A stretch of 64,000 nucleotides of DNA from Euryarchaeota archaeon UBA259 (lineage in GTDB: Archaea; Thermoplasmatota; Poseidoniia; Poseidoniales; Poseidoniaceae): the NCBI GenBank assembly GCA_002506275.1, contig DAXG01000029.1, forward strand, positions 41,324-105,323. The letters are read 5' to 3'. Both the position numbers and the translations under genes were made by a program. Shown here piece after piece: positions 26,069 to 35,050 of this stretch. Position 1 is the first letter of the stretch. Every line of letters begins with the position of its first letter. The notes under the pieces are model-generated. The model did not search any database, was not told the origin of the DNA, and worked only from the letters and a program-made list of their open reading frames with translations.

Positions 26069-28966
26069 GTGAATACTTGGCATGACTTGAATTCTGATGA
26101 AACACTTCACAATCTCGACACCAACACCGATGGTTTATCCAATAGTGAAGTACAGAGTCGTCGTGAAAAATACGGTAGGAATAAACTCAAAGAGCCGGAA
26201 AAAAAATCGGCAATACTCAGGTTTCTCTCTCAATACAACGACCCGTTGAATTACTTGTTAATTGGTGCGGCTCTCATTGCGCTTGCCATCAAGCCCGACC
26301 ATCCTGGGGATGCGATTTTTATCTTCATAGTACTCACAGCGAACGCTACTTTTGGATACTGGCAGGAAGGGCAAGCTGAACAAGCCATGGATGCATTGAA
26401 ACAAATGGCTGTTTCGACATGCGTCGTCATACGCGAAGGTATCGAATGGTCCATTCCGACTCCGGATTTAGTTCCAGGAGATGTTGTCAAGCTTGAGGAA
26501 GGTTTGAATGTTCCAGCCGATATACGAATTATTGAATCGTATCAGTGTAAAATTGACGAGTCATCACTTACAGGTGAGTCGAACAGTATTCTCAAATCAA
26601 CCGACTCTCTACCAGCAACTACGCTCTTGGCTGACCGCAACAACATGGCTTACATGGGGACATGTGTATCGACCGGTCGTGCAATTGGTATTGTCGTCGA
26701 AACAGGAATGCAGACTGAGCTTGGCCGTATTGCGAGCAACATTGTCGACACTGAAACACCGAAAACCCCGTTGGAGATGAAACTGGAGTCACTTGGCCGC
26801 TTTTTAGGTTTCATTGCCTTGGTCGTGGCCGTTCTTTTGGTTTCGATTGAACTCATCATTGCTTACGGAGTGGCAGAAGATAATCTTTGGGAAGTGGCTG
26901 TCGACCAATTCATCATAGCCATCGCCATTTTCGTTGCGATTGTACCCGAAGGATTACCTATTATTTTGGTCATTACGCTTGCTTTAGGGATGCGGAACAT
27001 GGCTCGTCACAAGGCCATTATTCGTCGTATGAAGGCAGTTGAAACACTCGGCTCAACAACTGTAATATGCTCGGATAAAACCGGTACACTCACTAAAAAT
27101 CAAATGACGGTACGTCAATTTAGTTCGACCTATGGGACGTTCACCGTATCTGGAGAGGGTTTCAAACCAGTAGGCAACCTTTCGTTGGACGGCACGGAAG
27201 TAACCAATGAAGGAATGGGTGATTTGCAAAGCGATTTGGCGTTCCGACTTTCGGCAGCCTGCCTCTCTTTGTGTCACAATTCTCAAATTTCGAAAGTTGA
27301 CGGCCAATGGCAAGCTATTGGTGACCCAACCGATTCTGCATGTGCAGTACTGGGATGGAAAATAAACGGTGATGTTCGAAAATTCTCTCAACGCCATTCT
27401 CGAATTCACGAGTTCTTTTTTGATACAACACGTAAGCGTATGTCCGTGATCCATGAATATGAAGGCGAACGCTGGGTCTTTTCCAAAGGTGGGGCTGGAG
27501 GATACGTCCCTCTCGTGGAATGGAAAGTTGTTGATGGTGAGATTGTCCCAATTACCCCTGAGGACTTTGAAAAAGCATCGAATGCGAACAAGGAAATGGC
27601 AAATCAAGCCATGAGAGTTCTTGCCCTCTGTGCTCGTCGCCTTGATGATGACGAAGACATCCATGATGTCAACGTGGTCGAATCGAGTTTTATTTTCCTC
27701 GGACTGGTCGGAATCATGGACCCGCCACGGTCTGAAGTGAAGGATGCGATTGCCACTTGCCAGAAAGCCGGAATACGCGTCAAGATGATTACCGGTGATC
27801 AACAGTACACTGCTGAAGCAATCGGTAAAGAACTCAACATCACTGAAGGCGGTATCCCACCAATCAACGGGGCAGCATTGGCTTCGATGAGCGACGAAGC
27901 ATTAGCCGAAGCGGCCACACAAGCCAGTATTTTCTCTCGTGTGACCCCTGAACAAAAAATGCGTATCGTTTCCGGTTTGCAGGAACGTGGTGAAATTGTG
28001 GCCATGACCGGTGACGGAGTGAACGACGCACCTGCCCTGTCACGGGCTAACATCGGCATTGCTATGGGCATTGCAGGTACGGATGTGGCGAAAGATGCCG
28101 CAGACATGGTGCTCCAAGACGATAACTTTGCGAACATTGTCCATGCAGTTGAAGAAGGGCGTAAGATTTACCAAAACATACGTAACTTCGTCCGTTACCA
28201 AGTTTCAACCAATGTTGCTGCAGTTGCACTCATTGTTCTTTCCACACTTGTATTGCCTTGGGAGTTGCCACTTACCGCAACCCAGATTTTGGTCATTAAC
28301 ATCCTCATGGATGGTCCACCCGCTGTTGCTTTGGGCGTGGAGAAAAAGCATGGGAATGTCATGGAACGTCCACCTCGTCCCGTGAACGAAGGTTTGCCTA
28401 ATTTCCGTGATGTTGCTCTTATTTTCTGGCTTGGAGCCATTATGGTTGCTGGCACTTTGACCGTGTTTTTCCTCGCCGGCGGCGGTCTTGATCCGTCCTC
28501 CTGCGATACGATTCCAATGACCGATGCTGCTACATTCACTGGTTTTGATATCGATGCATGTCTTGCCGGTGATGCTACCGCAATGGCTGATGCTGAATCG
28601 TATGCATCGGAGAAATTTGCCTACGCTCAAACCATGACTTTCTCGGTGTTTATTCTCTATCAATTGTTCAATGTCATCAATTGCCGTTCAAGTCACGACA
28701 GCGTTTTCCAACTCGGATTGTTCTCGAACAGAGCGATTAATCTGGCAATTCTCATCTCACTTGGTCTCCTGTTGTTCTTTGTTCAACTCTCGAATTTAAC
28801 TCTACCATTTATCGGACTGGAAATTGGTGGACTGTTACGAACGGTGACGCTAAGTTCAACCGATTGGATGGTTATCGCTGTGGTAGCATCTACCGTTTTT
28901 ATTATTGAAGAGTTTAGAAAATTCATTGTAAAATCACGCTACTTTGCGGTACAGCAAGGATATTGA
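26069..28966 (+). CDS. P-type cation ATPase, type II (PMCA-like Ca2+ pump)
   Basis: A 965-residue P-type ATPase. TGES in the actuator domain (DESSLTGES), PEGLP in TM4, the phosphorylated Asp in CSDKTGTLTKNQ, DPPR, and the hinge MTGDGVNDAPAL are all intact. The TM4 VAIVPEGLP and TM6 NILMDGPPA residues match type IIA/IIB Ca2+ pumps. TM5 reads RYQVSTNVAAVAL, without the SERCA glutamate, as in PMCA-type single-site pumps. It probably exports Ca2+; Na+ or other cations cannot be excluded. A GTG start at 26069 is preceded by AGGTGGGGTG. A long extracytoplasmic loop with a Cys pair (CDTIP, CLAGD) lies between the last helices. It is divergent from the OPT gene. Confidence 0.92.
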   Translation: MNTWHDLNSDETLHNLDTNTDGLSNSEVQSRREKYGRNKLKEPEKKSAILRFLSQYNDPLNYLLIGAALIALAIKPDHPGDAIFIFIVLTANATFGYWQEGQAEQAMDALKQMAVSTCVVIREGIEWSIPTPDLVPGDVVKLEEGLNVPADIRIIESYQCKIDESSLTGESNSILKSTDSLPATTLLADRNNMAYMGTCVSTGRAIGIVVETGMQTELGRIASNIVDTETPKTPLEMKLESLGRFLGFIALVVAVLLVSIELIIAYGVAEDNLWEVAVDQFIIAIAIFVAIVPEGLPIILVITLALGMRNMARHKAIIRRMKAVETLGSTTVICSDKTGTLTKNQMTVRQFSSTYGTFTVSGEGFKPVGNLSLDGTEVTNEGMGDLQSDLAFRLSAACLSLCHNSQISKVDGQWQAIGDPTDSACAVLGWKINGDVRKFSQRHSRIHEFFFDTTRKRMSVIHEYEGERWVFSKGGAGGYVPLVEWKVVDGEIVPITPEDFEKASNANKEMANQAMRVLALCARRLDDDEDIHDVNVVESSFIFLGLVGIMDPPRSEVKDAIATCQKAGIRVKMITGDQQYTAEAIGKELNITEGGIPPINGAALASMSDEALAEAATQASIFSRVTPEQKMRIVSGLQERGEIVAMTGDGVNDAPALSRANIGIAMGIAGTDVAKDAADMVLQDDNFANIVHAVEEGRKIYQNIRNFVRYQVSTNVAAVALIVLSTLVLPWELPLTATQILVINILMDGPPAVALGVEKKHGNVMERPPRPVNEGLPNFRDVALIFWLGAIMVAGTLTVFFLAGGGLDPSSCDTIPMTDAATFTGFDIDACLAGDATAMADAESYASEKFAYAQTMTFSVFILYQLFNVINCRSSHDSVFQLGLFSNRAINLAILISLGLLLFFVQLSNLTLPFIGLEIGGLLRTVTLSSTDWMVIAVVASTVFIIEEFRKFIVKSRYFAVQQGY

Positions 28967-29017
28967 TTTCTACGGATTCAACCACATCTTGAAAAACAGT
29001 GTGGAGCAGGAACAATC

Positions 29018-30232
29018 ATGTCAGGATGGGAATCAACAGTTCTCGATGCGGGTTCCAATCCTGATTGGAAGAGTCTGTTACCAGAACTCGTAGGGGAATC
29101 GAAGACATGGAGCGAAAACATTCGACCCGTCGCAAACAAAATTTCCCGAGGTCAGCGGCTCAACCTAGAGGACGGTCTGCTTCTTTTCCAACATCCGAAT
29201 CTTTCTGAAGTTGGCAGACTTGCCAATTGTGTCCGTACTGCCCGCTTTGGCTCCAACGCTTTCTTTAATTCCAACGTCCACGTTAACCAAACAAATATTT
29301 GTGTTTTAGCATGCAAATTCTGCGCATTCCGCCGCTCTAAGAAAGCAAAGGATGCTTACGCATTGGATGTCGAAGCCTACCTTGAAGATCTCGGGCAGTA
29401 TGCAGAACATGTTGACGAAGTTCACTCCGTTGGTGGTCTCCACCCAGACTGGGGTATCAAGCACTATGAGCAGTTGTTCAAAGCTTCCAGAGAGCGTTTC
29501 CCCCATGTCTCAATCAAGGCGTTGACTGCTGTTGAAATCAAGCACCTCTCTCAACTCTCGGGCACTTCCTTTTCTGTTACGCTTGCGAAACTCAAAGCGG
29601 CAGGTCTTGGTTCTCTTCCCGGCGGTGGGGCTGAGATTCTCGATGACGGTGTCCGCGCCATCATCTGCAACGGTAAGGAAAGTTCATCTGAATATCTTGA
29701 GATTCATCGTACTGCACACGAGTTAGGAATCCCAACCAATTGCACTATGTTGTTTGGTACCATTGAGACCTTGGAACAGCGACTGATGCACATGATTCAA
29801 TTGCGTGAAGTAAACGATGACACTTCTGGATTCCAATGTTTTGTCCCTTATCCTTTCCTACCGGACCACACTCGTCTTCCAGAGGCTCAACTTGCAACCG
29901 GAAGTGAAATACTTCGCACGATTGCAGTATCACGCCTCATGCTTGATACAATCCCTCATATCAAGGCGTATAGGATGAACATCGGCGATGAATTAGCCGA
30001 ATTAGCACTTCAGTACGGCGCAGATGACATTGATGGAACGGTCCAAAAAGAATCAATAATGCATTTGGCTGGTTCAACTACCCCTTTGGATCACGACCGA
30101 ATTCGACTTGCTCGTCTCATCACCGATGCTGGATGTGTCCCCGTACAGAGAAACACCACTTACGAACGGTTCGAAATTTTCGTACCACCGGAGCCTAAAC
30201 CTCGTAGAGGATTAAAAATGGCTAGCCCCTGA
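29018..30232 (+). CDS. mqnE: Aminofutalosine synthase MqnE (radical SAM)
   Basis: A 404-residue radical SAM enzyme with the cluster motif CVLACKFC (C95, C99, C102), HVNQTNIC before it and EVHSVGGLHPDWGIKHYEQL after it. These features, and FQCFVPYPFLPDHTRLP, are typical of MqnE. MqnE joins the chorismate-derived 3-enolpyruvylbenzoate to SAM's adenosyl moiety to give 6-amino-6-deoxyfutalosine in the futalosine route to menaquinone. MqnC, a paralogue, is a less likely identity because mqnA follows directly. The start lies 51 nt after the P-type ATPase; mqnA begins 10 nt after it. Confidence 0.9.
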   Translation: MSGWESTVLDAGSNPDWKSLLPELVGESKTWSENIRPVANKISRGQRLNLEDGLLLFQHPNLSEVGRLANCVRTARFGSNAFFNSNVHVNQTNICVLACKFCAFRRSKKAKDAYALDVEAYLEDLGQYAEHVDEVHSVGGLHPDWGIKHYEQLFKASRERFPHVSIKALTAVEIKHLSQLSGTSFSVTLAKLKAAGLGSLPGGGAEILDDGVRAIICNGKESSSEYLEIHRTAHELGIPTNCTMLFGTIETLEQRLMHMIQLREVNDDTSGFQCFVPYPFLPDHTRLPEAQLATGSEILRTIAVSRLMLDTIPHIKAYRMNIGDELAELALQYGADDIDGTVQKESIMHLAGSTTPLDHDRIRLARLITDAGCVPVQRNTTYERFEIFVPPEPKPRRGLKMASP

Positions 30233-30241
30233 GGAAGAGAG

Positions 30242-31039
30242 ATGACAGATTCAACATGGATGCAAACGATGGGAAGAGTTGCTTTCCTCAATTGTGACCC
30301 GTTGTTCTATGGCCTTGATGCAGATTGGAACATATTACCTGCGCCACCTGCTTGGCTCACCGGTCATTTGCTGCGTAAGGATTGTATTTTGGCACCCATT
30401 CCTGCCGCCGATTACGCTCGGCATGCTGATGAATTGATACTTCTCCCCGATATCGGGATTTGCAGTCGTGGCGAAGTAGGTAGCGTTCTCGTGTTCGGAA
30501 ACAAACCGCTTGACCAACTGAAATCAATTGCTCTTCCAACCGATTCAGCAACATCTGTTCAACTTCTAAAGTATCTTTTGAAGAAAAGAAACTTGAATCC
30601 CGATTTTGTCCTCATGGGTCCTGACCTTGAAGGAATGCTTGACCAGTGTGAGGGTGCCCTTCTCATCGGTGACCGCGCCTTAGAAGGGGCCAAAAAGTTC
30701 CCTGAATCGGTCCGGCTGGACTTAGGGCAAGACTGGTTACAATTTACACAAAAACCGATGGTTTTCGGTGTCTTCGCTGCACGTAAAGACACTCCAATTG
30801 AATCGTTGCGTCAAGCCCATGGAGTACTTAAGGACAATTTGACTTTATTTGAACAAAGTAACGCTCAACGGCAAAGCGTCATTGAGTGGGCTATGACCCG
30901 TTCCCATCTTGATTACGAACGTCTCGACCGATACTTTGGGGAAGTATTCAATCGTATCGACGAAGAAAACTTGGCTGGGTTAAACGAATTCCTCACCAAG
31001 GCGTGTGGACTTGAATCTGGGGCTCAATTCGCCTGGTAA
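30242..31039 (+). CDS. mqnA: Chorismate dehydratase MqnA
   Basis: A 265-residue periplasmic-binding-protein-like fold enzyme. VAFLNCDPLFYGLD near the N-terminus, AADYARHADELILLPDIGI, SRGEVGSVLVF and LIGDRAL match MqnA. It converts chorismate to 3-[(1-carboxyvinyl)oxy]benzoate, the substrate of MqnE. The ATG is preceded by GGAAGAGAG and lies 10 nt after mqnE, so the first two pathway genes form one operon. The stop abuts the stop of the opposing WD40 gene. Confidence 0.9.
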   Translation: MTDSTWMQTMGRVAFLNCDPLFYGLDADWNILPAPPAWLTGHLLRKDCILAPIPAADYARHADELILLPDIGICSRGEVGSVLVFGNKPLDQLKSIALPTDSATSVQLLKYLLKKRNLNPDFVLMGPDLEGMLDQCEGALLIGDRALEGAKKFPESVRLDLGQDWLQFTQKPMVFGVFAARKDTPIESLRQAHGVLKDNLTLFEQSNAQRQSVIEWAMTRSHLDYERLDRYFGEVFNRIDEENLAGLNEFLTKACGLESGAQFAW

Positions 31040-33253
31040 TTAATCATCAACATTCTGTTGTTCTTTTTCATTGTCAGCGTATGTAACGACTCTTCGAGTT
31101 TTTACTTTCTTTTTTGCAGGTGCTTCTTTGACCACTTTTTTCTTCGATGCCGTCTTACGTTTTGAAATTTCTTTCGGTTGGGCTATATTACTGTCGAGGC
31201 GCCTTCGTTTGACGGTTGTAATAGGGCCGTCAGAGGATGTGTTCGGACGTACTGACTTTCTGCGAGTTCGTACTGGTTTTTCTTCAACAGGTTGAATTTC
31301 TTCGTCATCTATCTCTCCCAGTTCATCATCACCGTCGTCTTCAACATCGTTTTCAGCATGTTCTTCTGAATTCTCAAACTCTCCGCTTTCATCCGGTTCG
31401 GCTTTGTCTTCATCTTCCATATCAAGTTCGAGATCCATTGCATTTTTTGTTCGTAAGAGCACGACAACTCCTGCAGCAATCAGCATGAGGACAGGAACAA
31501 AGAGCACAGGATTATTGCTGAATGCATCTGCGACTTTACCAACGAAATCCGGTTCTTCAATGTCGACTTCTTCCAGGGTGACGGTTAGTGGCCCTTCACT
31601 TACCCACCACGGTGAATAGTAGAATTGTGTGGTTGCTGAACCATCTGCCGTCACATCGATTGGATGCAATTCGGCATGATGTGCTAGAGATGCGTCGGTA
31701 GCTCTTGGCTGTGATTTCAGGGTAAATTGAAGCGGATATACAGCGGTTTCACTGAGGTTGAAATGTATTGAATAGGTTATTGCAACATGCGTTTTTTGGT
31801 CGTTTATGGCGATGAAAGACATTCCACGGTCGATGCTGCATTCAACGTGGGCATCTGTAAGTTGTCCTGAAGACAAGAGTATGGCATCTTTCCACGAACC
31901 CACGTAGTGATTTTGATTCATGTTTTTACAGGTCGCATCTGCAAAGAGAACCGCCTCTTCTTCGCTCAGTTGAGCATCAGTCACAATTGAACGTCTTGAT
32001 AAATTGCGTACAGCAGAAGAGAGTTCTATATCGAGAGTAAATGTATCTTCAAGAACCATCGCAGTCGAATTGAAACGGATGTTGATTTGTCGAATCGTTT
32101 CTACATCAGGGTTTTTGCTGCATGCTTGAGTGAAGGTTTCACAATTGTTGTCTCGAGCATCTGGAATCGCATCTCCATCGTCGTCGTCGTCATACTCATC
32201 TGGGATTTCATCGCCATCTAAGTCGGCTCCACTTTCGCCCTGACCTACTGCCGAAACTGCCGCTCCATACACGGCAATATGGCCTGTATCGGTAGCTACA
32301 TACGCCATTTGGCGTGTTCCAAACTGGTTCTCAACAATATCGAAATCCATGCCTTGGTGGGCAAGGTAAATGGAAACTACATCGCCCAAGGAGGATGAAT
32401 CAATCGTAAGTATCCTTTGAGCTTGCCCAGTTTCGAGAATGTGAATTTGCTTGTCGTCCACGGACCAATGCAATCCCGCACCACCCTCGAAATCTTTCTC
32501 ACCAAGTGCTCCGCCCGAGAAGGACCAAATTGCCATTTCTCCTTGTTCTGTGAGCACCGCTAGTTTTTCATCGCTCGAATCAAAATCACATGTTACGACC
32601 TTAGAATCGTGGTCCCATTGTTTACCAGTAGGGTTTCCATCAAGGGACCACATGATGACACGTCCGCTTTCATCACCCGTCAAAATATAACTCCCAAGCG
32701 ATGAAAAATCGATGCATGTCACCTTCGTGTTGTGTTCGCCATTCAGAGTTCGCTCGATTTCCATGTCCGATGTTCTCAACAAATTCACTCCATTGTTCGA
32801 ATTTGGGACGGCTAAAAGATGGCCGTCAGGAGACCATTGTATGCTCTCCGAACGAGAATTCGAACCGCTTTGTTTCGAGGTCAAGGCGAGTGATTCCATG
32901 TCGATGATCTGAATGGTGTCGGAGTCCGTGACCGAGCCGGACATGGCAAATGCAAGCATTGAACCATCGGGTGAAAATTTGATGTCAAGGACATCGCCAT
33001 CAACAACAAATGATTCGACCATTTCAAGAGTTGCAAGAGAATGAACCGCAACCAAGCCATCGTAGCCGCTGGCAATATACGTTTCATTCCCGTTAATATC
33101 GACCGTGCGGGATTCTTCAGCGCCTGGTGTGATGGTGACATCAATAAAGGCAATATCCGAATATTGGCCGGCAACCGATGAAACAGAACTAAGAAGAAAA
33201 ATTGCTAAGCAAAGCAGTGTCTGAACTCTTAACCTTCTCGAGTTCAGGGCCAT
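31040..33253 (-). CDS. Exported WD40-repeat membrane-anchored protein with a calcium-binding (thrombospondin type 3-like) stretch
   Basis: A 737-residue protein. A signal peptide (about residues 1-30; LLCLAIFLLSSVSSVAG) leads into six or seven WD40/beta-propeller repeats (to about 330; SIQWSPDGHLLAVPNSNNGV, LTGDESGRVIMWSLDG). A Ca-binding Asp-rich stretch DLDGDEIPDEYDDDDDGD follows, then a beta-sandwich-like region, one transmembrane helix (VLFVPVLMLIAAGVVVLL, near 600) and a long acidic then basic cytoplasmic tail (RTRRKSVRP, KRKTASKKKVV). The GGAG before ATG 33253 decides the start. It is surface-exposed by prediction; function unknown. It sits between mqnA and mqnD on the opposite strand. 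Confidence 0.8.
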   Translation of the reverse strand: MALNSRRLRVQTLLCLAIFLLSSVSSVAGQYSDIAFIDVTITPGAEESRTVDINGNETYIASGYDGLVAVHSLATLEMVESFVVDGDVLDIKFSPDGSMLAFAMSGSVTDSDTIQIIDMESLALTSKQSGSNSRSESIQWSPDGHLLAVPNSNNGVNLLRTSDMEIERTLNGEHNTKVTCIDFSSLGSYILTGDESGRVIMWSLDGNPTGKQWDHDSKVVTCDFDSSDEKLAVLTEQGEMAIWSFSGGALGEKDFEGGAGLHWSVDDKQIHILETGQAQRILTIDSSSLGDVVSIYLAHQGMDFDIVENQFGTRQMAYVATDTGHIAVYGAAVSAVGQGESGADLDGDEIPDEYDDDDDGDAIPDARDNNCETFTQACSKNPDVETIRQINIRFNSTAMVLEDTFTLDIELSSAVRNLSRRSIVTDAQLSEEEAVLFADATCKNMNQNHYVGSWKDAILLSSGQLTDAHVECSIDRGMSFIAINDQKTHVAITYSIHFNLSETAVYPLQFTLKSQPRATDASLAHHAELHPIDVTADGSATTQFYYSPWWVSEGPLTVTLEEVDIEEPDFVGKVADAFSNNPVLFVPVLMLIAAGVVVLLRTKNAMDLELDMEDEDKAEPDESGEFENSEEHAENDVEDDGDDELGEIDDEEIQPVEEKPVRTRRKSVRPNTSSDGPITTVKRRRLDSNIAQPKEISKRKTASKKKVVKEAPAKKKVKTRRVVTYADNEKEQQNVDD

Positions 33254-33358
33254 CAGTTTCTCCAATCCCCACTAAGGTTTGAATACTTCGTATTCGTTGT
33301 TTCATTTTGTTCTCATTTCATGCGGTTGGTTCATCAAGGTCGCGTCGGTGGGAGCACC

Positions 33359-34243
33359 ATGATGGCAGAGTTACCTCTCGACGAAAACGGAAACAAGATA
33401 GTACGCATTGGCCATTCTCCAGATCCTGATGACGCCTTTATGTTTCACGCCATGACAACCGGTGCCTTTCCAACACCGGGCTATAATTTCGTTCATGAAT
33501 TGCAAGACATTGAAACACTCAACCATCGGGCAATGAACTGTGAATTGGAAGTCTCGGCAGTTTCGATTCATGCCTTTCCCGAAATTTCGAAGGATTATGC
33601 ACTCATGAACTGTGGTGCTTCTATGGGTGAAGGGTACGGTCCAATGGTCGTCTCCCTAGCAGATACATCAACGGAAGAAGTTCGTTCGTCAACCATTGCA
33701 GTCCCTGGGTTGAAAACCAGTGCATATCTTGGTCTCCGTCTTGCTTGGGGCGATTGCGATATTGCGGTTGTACCGTTTGACGAAATCATACCGAGAGTTC
33801 TCGACGGAACCTACAAGAGCGGACTTATCATACACGAGGGGCAATTAACCTATGTTGATCATAATCTCCAGGTCCATGTTGACCTCGGTGTTTGGTGGAA
33901 TGAGCGCACAGACGGTTGGCCAATGCCCTTGGGCGGTAACGTCGTGCGACGTGATCTAGGCCAAGAGGTGATGGAGGACATCACCAAGTACACAAAAATG
34001 AGCATTGAGTTTGCTCTTAAGTCTCCTGGTGAAGCACTTGAGTTTGCCAAAAAATGGGGTCGGGGGATTGACGACGATACCAACCGGAAATTCGTTGGAA
34101 TGTATGTGAATGACCGAACCATCGATTATGAAAAGGAAGGTCGTGCTTCCGTGCGTCAATTCATCAACGAAGGTCAAGCCATCGGAATGATTCAGGATGA
34201 TTTTGACACCGCCAGTATGGCTTTTATCGGATCGAATGAGTGA
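33359..34243 (+). CDS. mqnD: 1,4-dihydroxy-6-naphthoate synthase MqnD
   Basis: A 294-residue protein with the MqnD signature: RIGHSPDPDDAFMFHAMTTG near the N-terminus, HELQDIETLNHRA, EVSAVSIHAFPEI and GYGPMVVS, then IVPFDEII-like and GLIIHEGQLTY segments. MqnD converts cyclic dehypoxanthinylfutalosine to 1,4-dihydroxy-6-naphthoate. GGTGGGAG precedes the paired ATGs (33359/33362). The next gene starts at the stop. With mqnE and mqnA at 29-31 kb this gives three of the futalosine steps; mqnC and the futalosine hydrolase or deaminase are not in the window. Confidence 0.92.
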   Translation: MMAELPLDENGNKIVRIGHSPDPDDAFMFHAMTTGAFPTPGYNFVHELQDIETLNHRAMNCELEVSAVSIHAFPEISKDYALMNCGASMGEGYGPMVVSLADTSTEEVRSSTIAVPGLKTSAYLGLRLAWGDCDIAVVPFDEIIPRVLDGTYKSGLIIHEGQLTYVDHNLQVHVDLGVWWNERTDGWPMPLGGNVVRRDLGQEVMEDITKYTKMSIEFALKSPGEALEFAKKWGRGIDDDTNRKFVGMYVNDRTIDYEKEGRASVRQFINEGQAIGMIQDDFDTASMAFIGSNE

Positions 34244-34737
34244 TGGACATGACCGTCGAAAAGCGGATGCCCGGTGTGAGCCAATACGGTTCAGTTGATC
34301 CCGCTCCTGCAGAATTCAAAGGTGATGTCACTTCATGGGCTGCTACTTTGTGTGATGAATCACTTCCTATGTTTCAGCGTATGAGAAGTGTATTTTCACT
34401 GCGCAATCTTGGTTCAGATGAGGCATGTTTGGCTCTTTGTTCTGGCTTCTCAGCATCCAGCGCCCTTCTGCGCCACGAATTAGCCTACGTCTTGGGTCAA
34501 ATGCAAAACGATACTGCTTTGCCTGCTTTGATTGAGCGACTAAGTGACGCTGGTGAGCACATAATGGTCCGCCATGAGGCAGCTGAAGCACTCGGAGCAA
34601 TCGGGAATCTCAAAGCAAAACCGGTGCTTGAAGAATTTCTTCACGATGAAAATCCGGAAGTTGCAGAATCCTGTGAAGTAGCTATTGATTTACTGAACTG
34701 GTGTTCGACCAGCGAATGGGAAAATGCAGAATGGTGA
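34243..34737 (+). CDS. HEAT-repeat protein similar to the C-terminal half of deoxyhypusine hydroxylase
   Basis: A 164-residue all-helical protein of four HEAT repeats. Two His-Glu pairs, LLRHELAYVLGQM (H78-E79) and MVRHEAAEALGAI (H111-E112), are 33 residues apart, the spacing of the iron-binding HE pairs in eukaryotic DOHH. Other DOHH-like stretches are GSVDPAPAE, FQRMRSVFSLRNLGSDEA and VAESCEVAIDLLNW. Eukaryotic DOHH has eight repeats and four HE pairs and hydroxylates deoxyhypusine on eIF5A; this protein matches only the second half, so a homodimer would be needed to build a diiron site. A generic PBS-lyase HEAT protein is the alternative. ATG 34243 overlaps the mqnD stop; GTG 34240 and ATG 34249 are possible. 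Confidence 0.7.
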   Translation: MDMTVEKRMPGVSQYGSVDPAPAEFKGDVTSWAATLCDESLPMFQRMRSVFSLRNLGSDEACLALCSGFSASSALLRHELAYVLGQMQNDTALPALIERLSDAGEHIMVRHEAAEALGAIGNLKAKPVLEEFLHDENPEVAESCEVAIDLLNWCSTSEWENAEW

Positions 34738-34794
34738 TGAAATGAACCTCAAGTTCAAAGACTCAATGCTCTTCCGGTGAAACAGAGGGATTCT

Positions 34795-35001
34795 ATGCCA
34801 CACGACCACATCACACTCGCTCAAGCGCCAAACGGCGAAATCGGACCTCGATGTGAATCATGTGGAATGCGCCTCACTTTCGGTAACGCAATGGTTGTCG
34901 GTAAGTACTACATGTGCTGGGACCATTACGTTGAAGCAACAGGTGCAGATACTTCGACAACAGTCGGTGAAGCCGAAGAACGATTCTGGATGACCGAATG
35001 A
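34795..35001 (+). CDS. Small cysteine-containing protein (possible zinc knuckle)
   Basis: A 68-residue protein. A CESCGMRL knuckle near residue 22 and a later cysteine in YYMCWDHYVEA plus histidine could bind a metal. The N-terminus is His-rich (PHDHITLAQ) and the C-terminus acidic. No family recognised. The ATG is preceded by GAGGGATTCT. It sits just upstream of the primase gene and could be cotranscribed with it; no functional link can be shown. Confidence 0.65.
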   Translation: MPHDHITLAQAPNGEIGPRCESCGMRLTFGNAMVVGKYYMCWDHYVEATGADTSTTVGEAEERFWMTE

Positions 35002-35050
35002 TTCGGCTTGTTCAATAACCCTCACCCTTTCGCCATTAATGGGGTATTCT

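Noticed and set aside
27053-27802. 249-codon minus-strand open frame inside the P-type ATPase
   Set aside because: The sense strand encodes invariant ATPase motifs throughout, so this frame is a coincidence of codon bias. The protein has no domain-like pattern.
34243-34737. Plain PBS-lyase HEAT protein as the reading of the DOHH-like gene
   Set aside because: The RHEAAEALG unit alone would fit, but the second HE pair at a 33-residue spacing and the SVDPAPA and VAESCEVAID stretches favour DOHH. Kept as the alternative, not the call.
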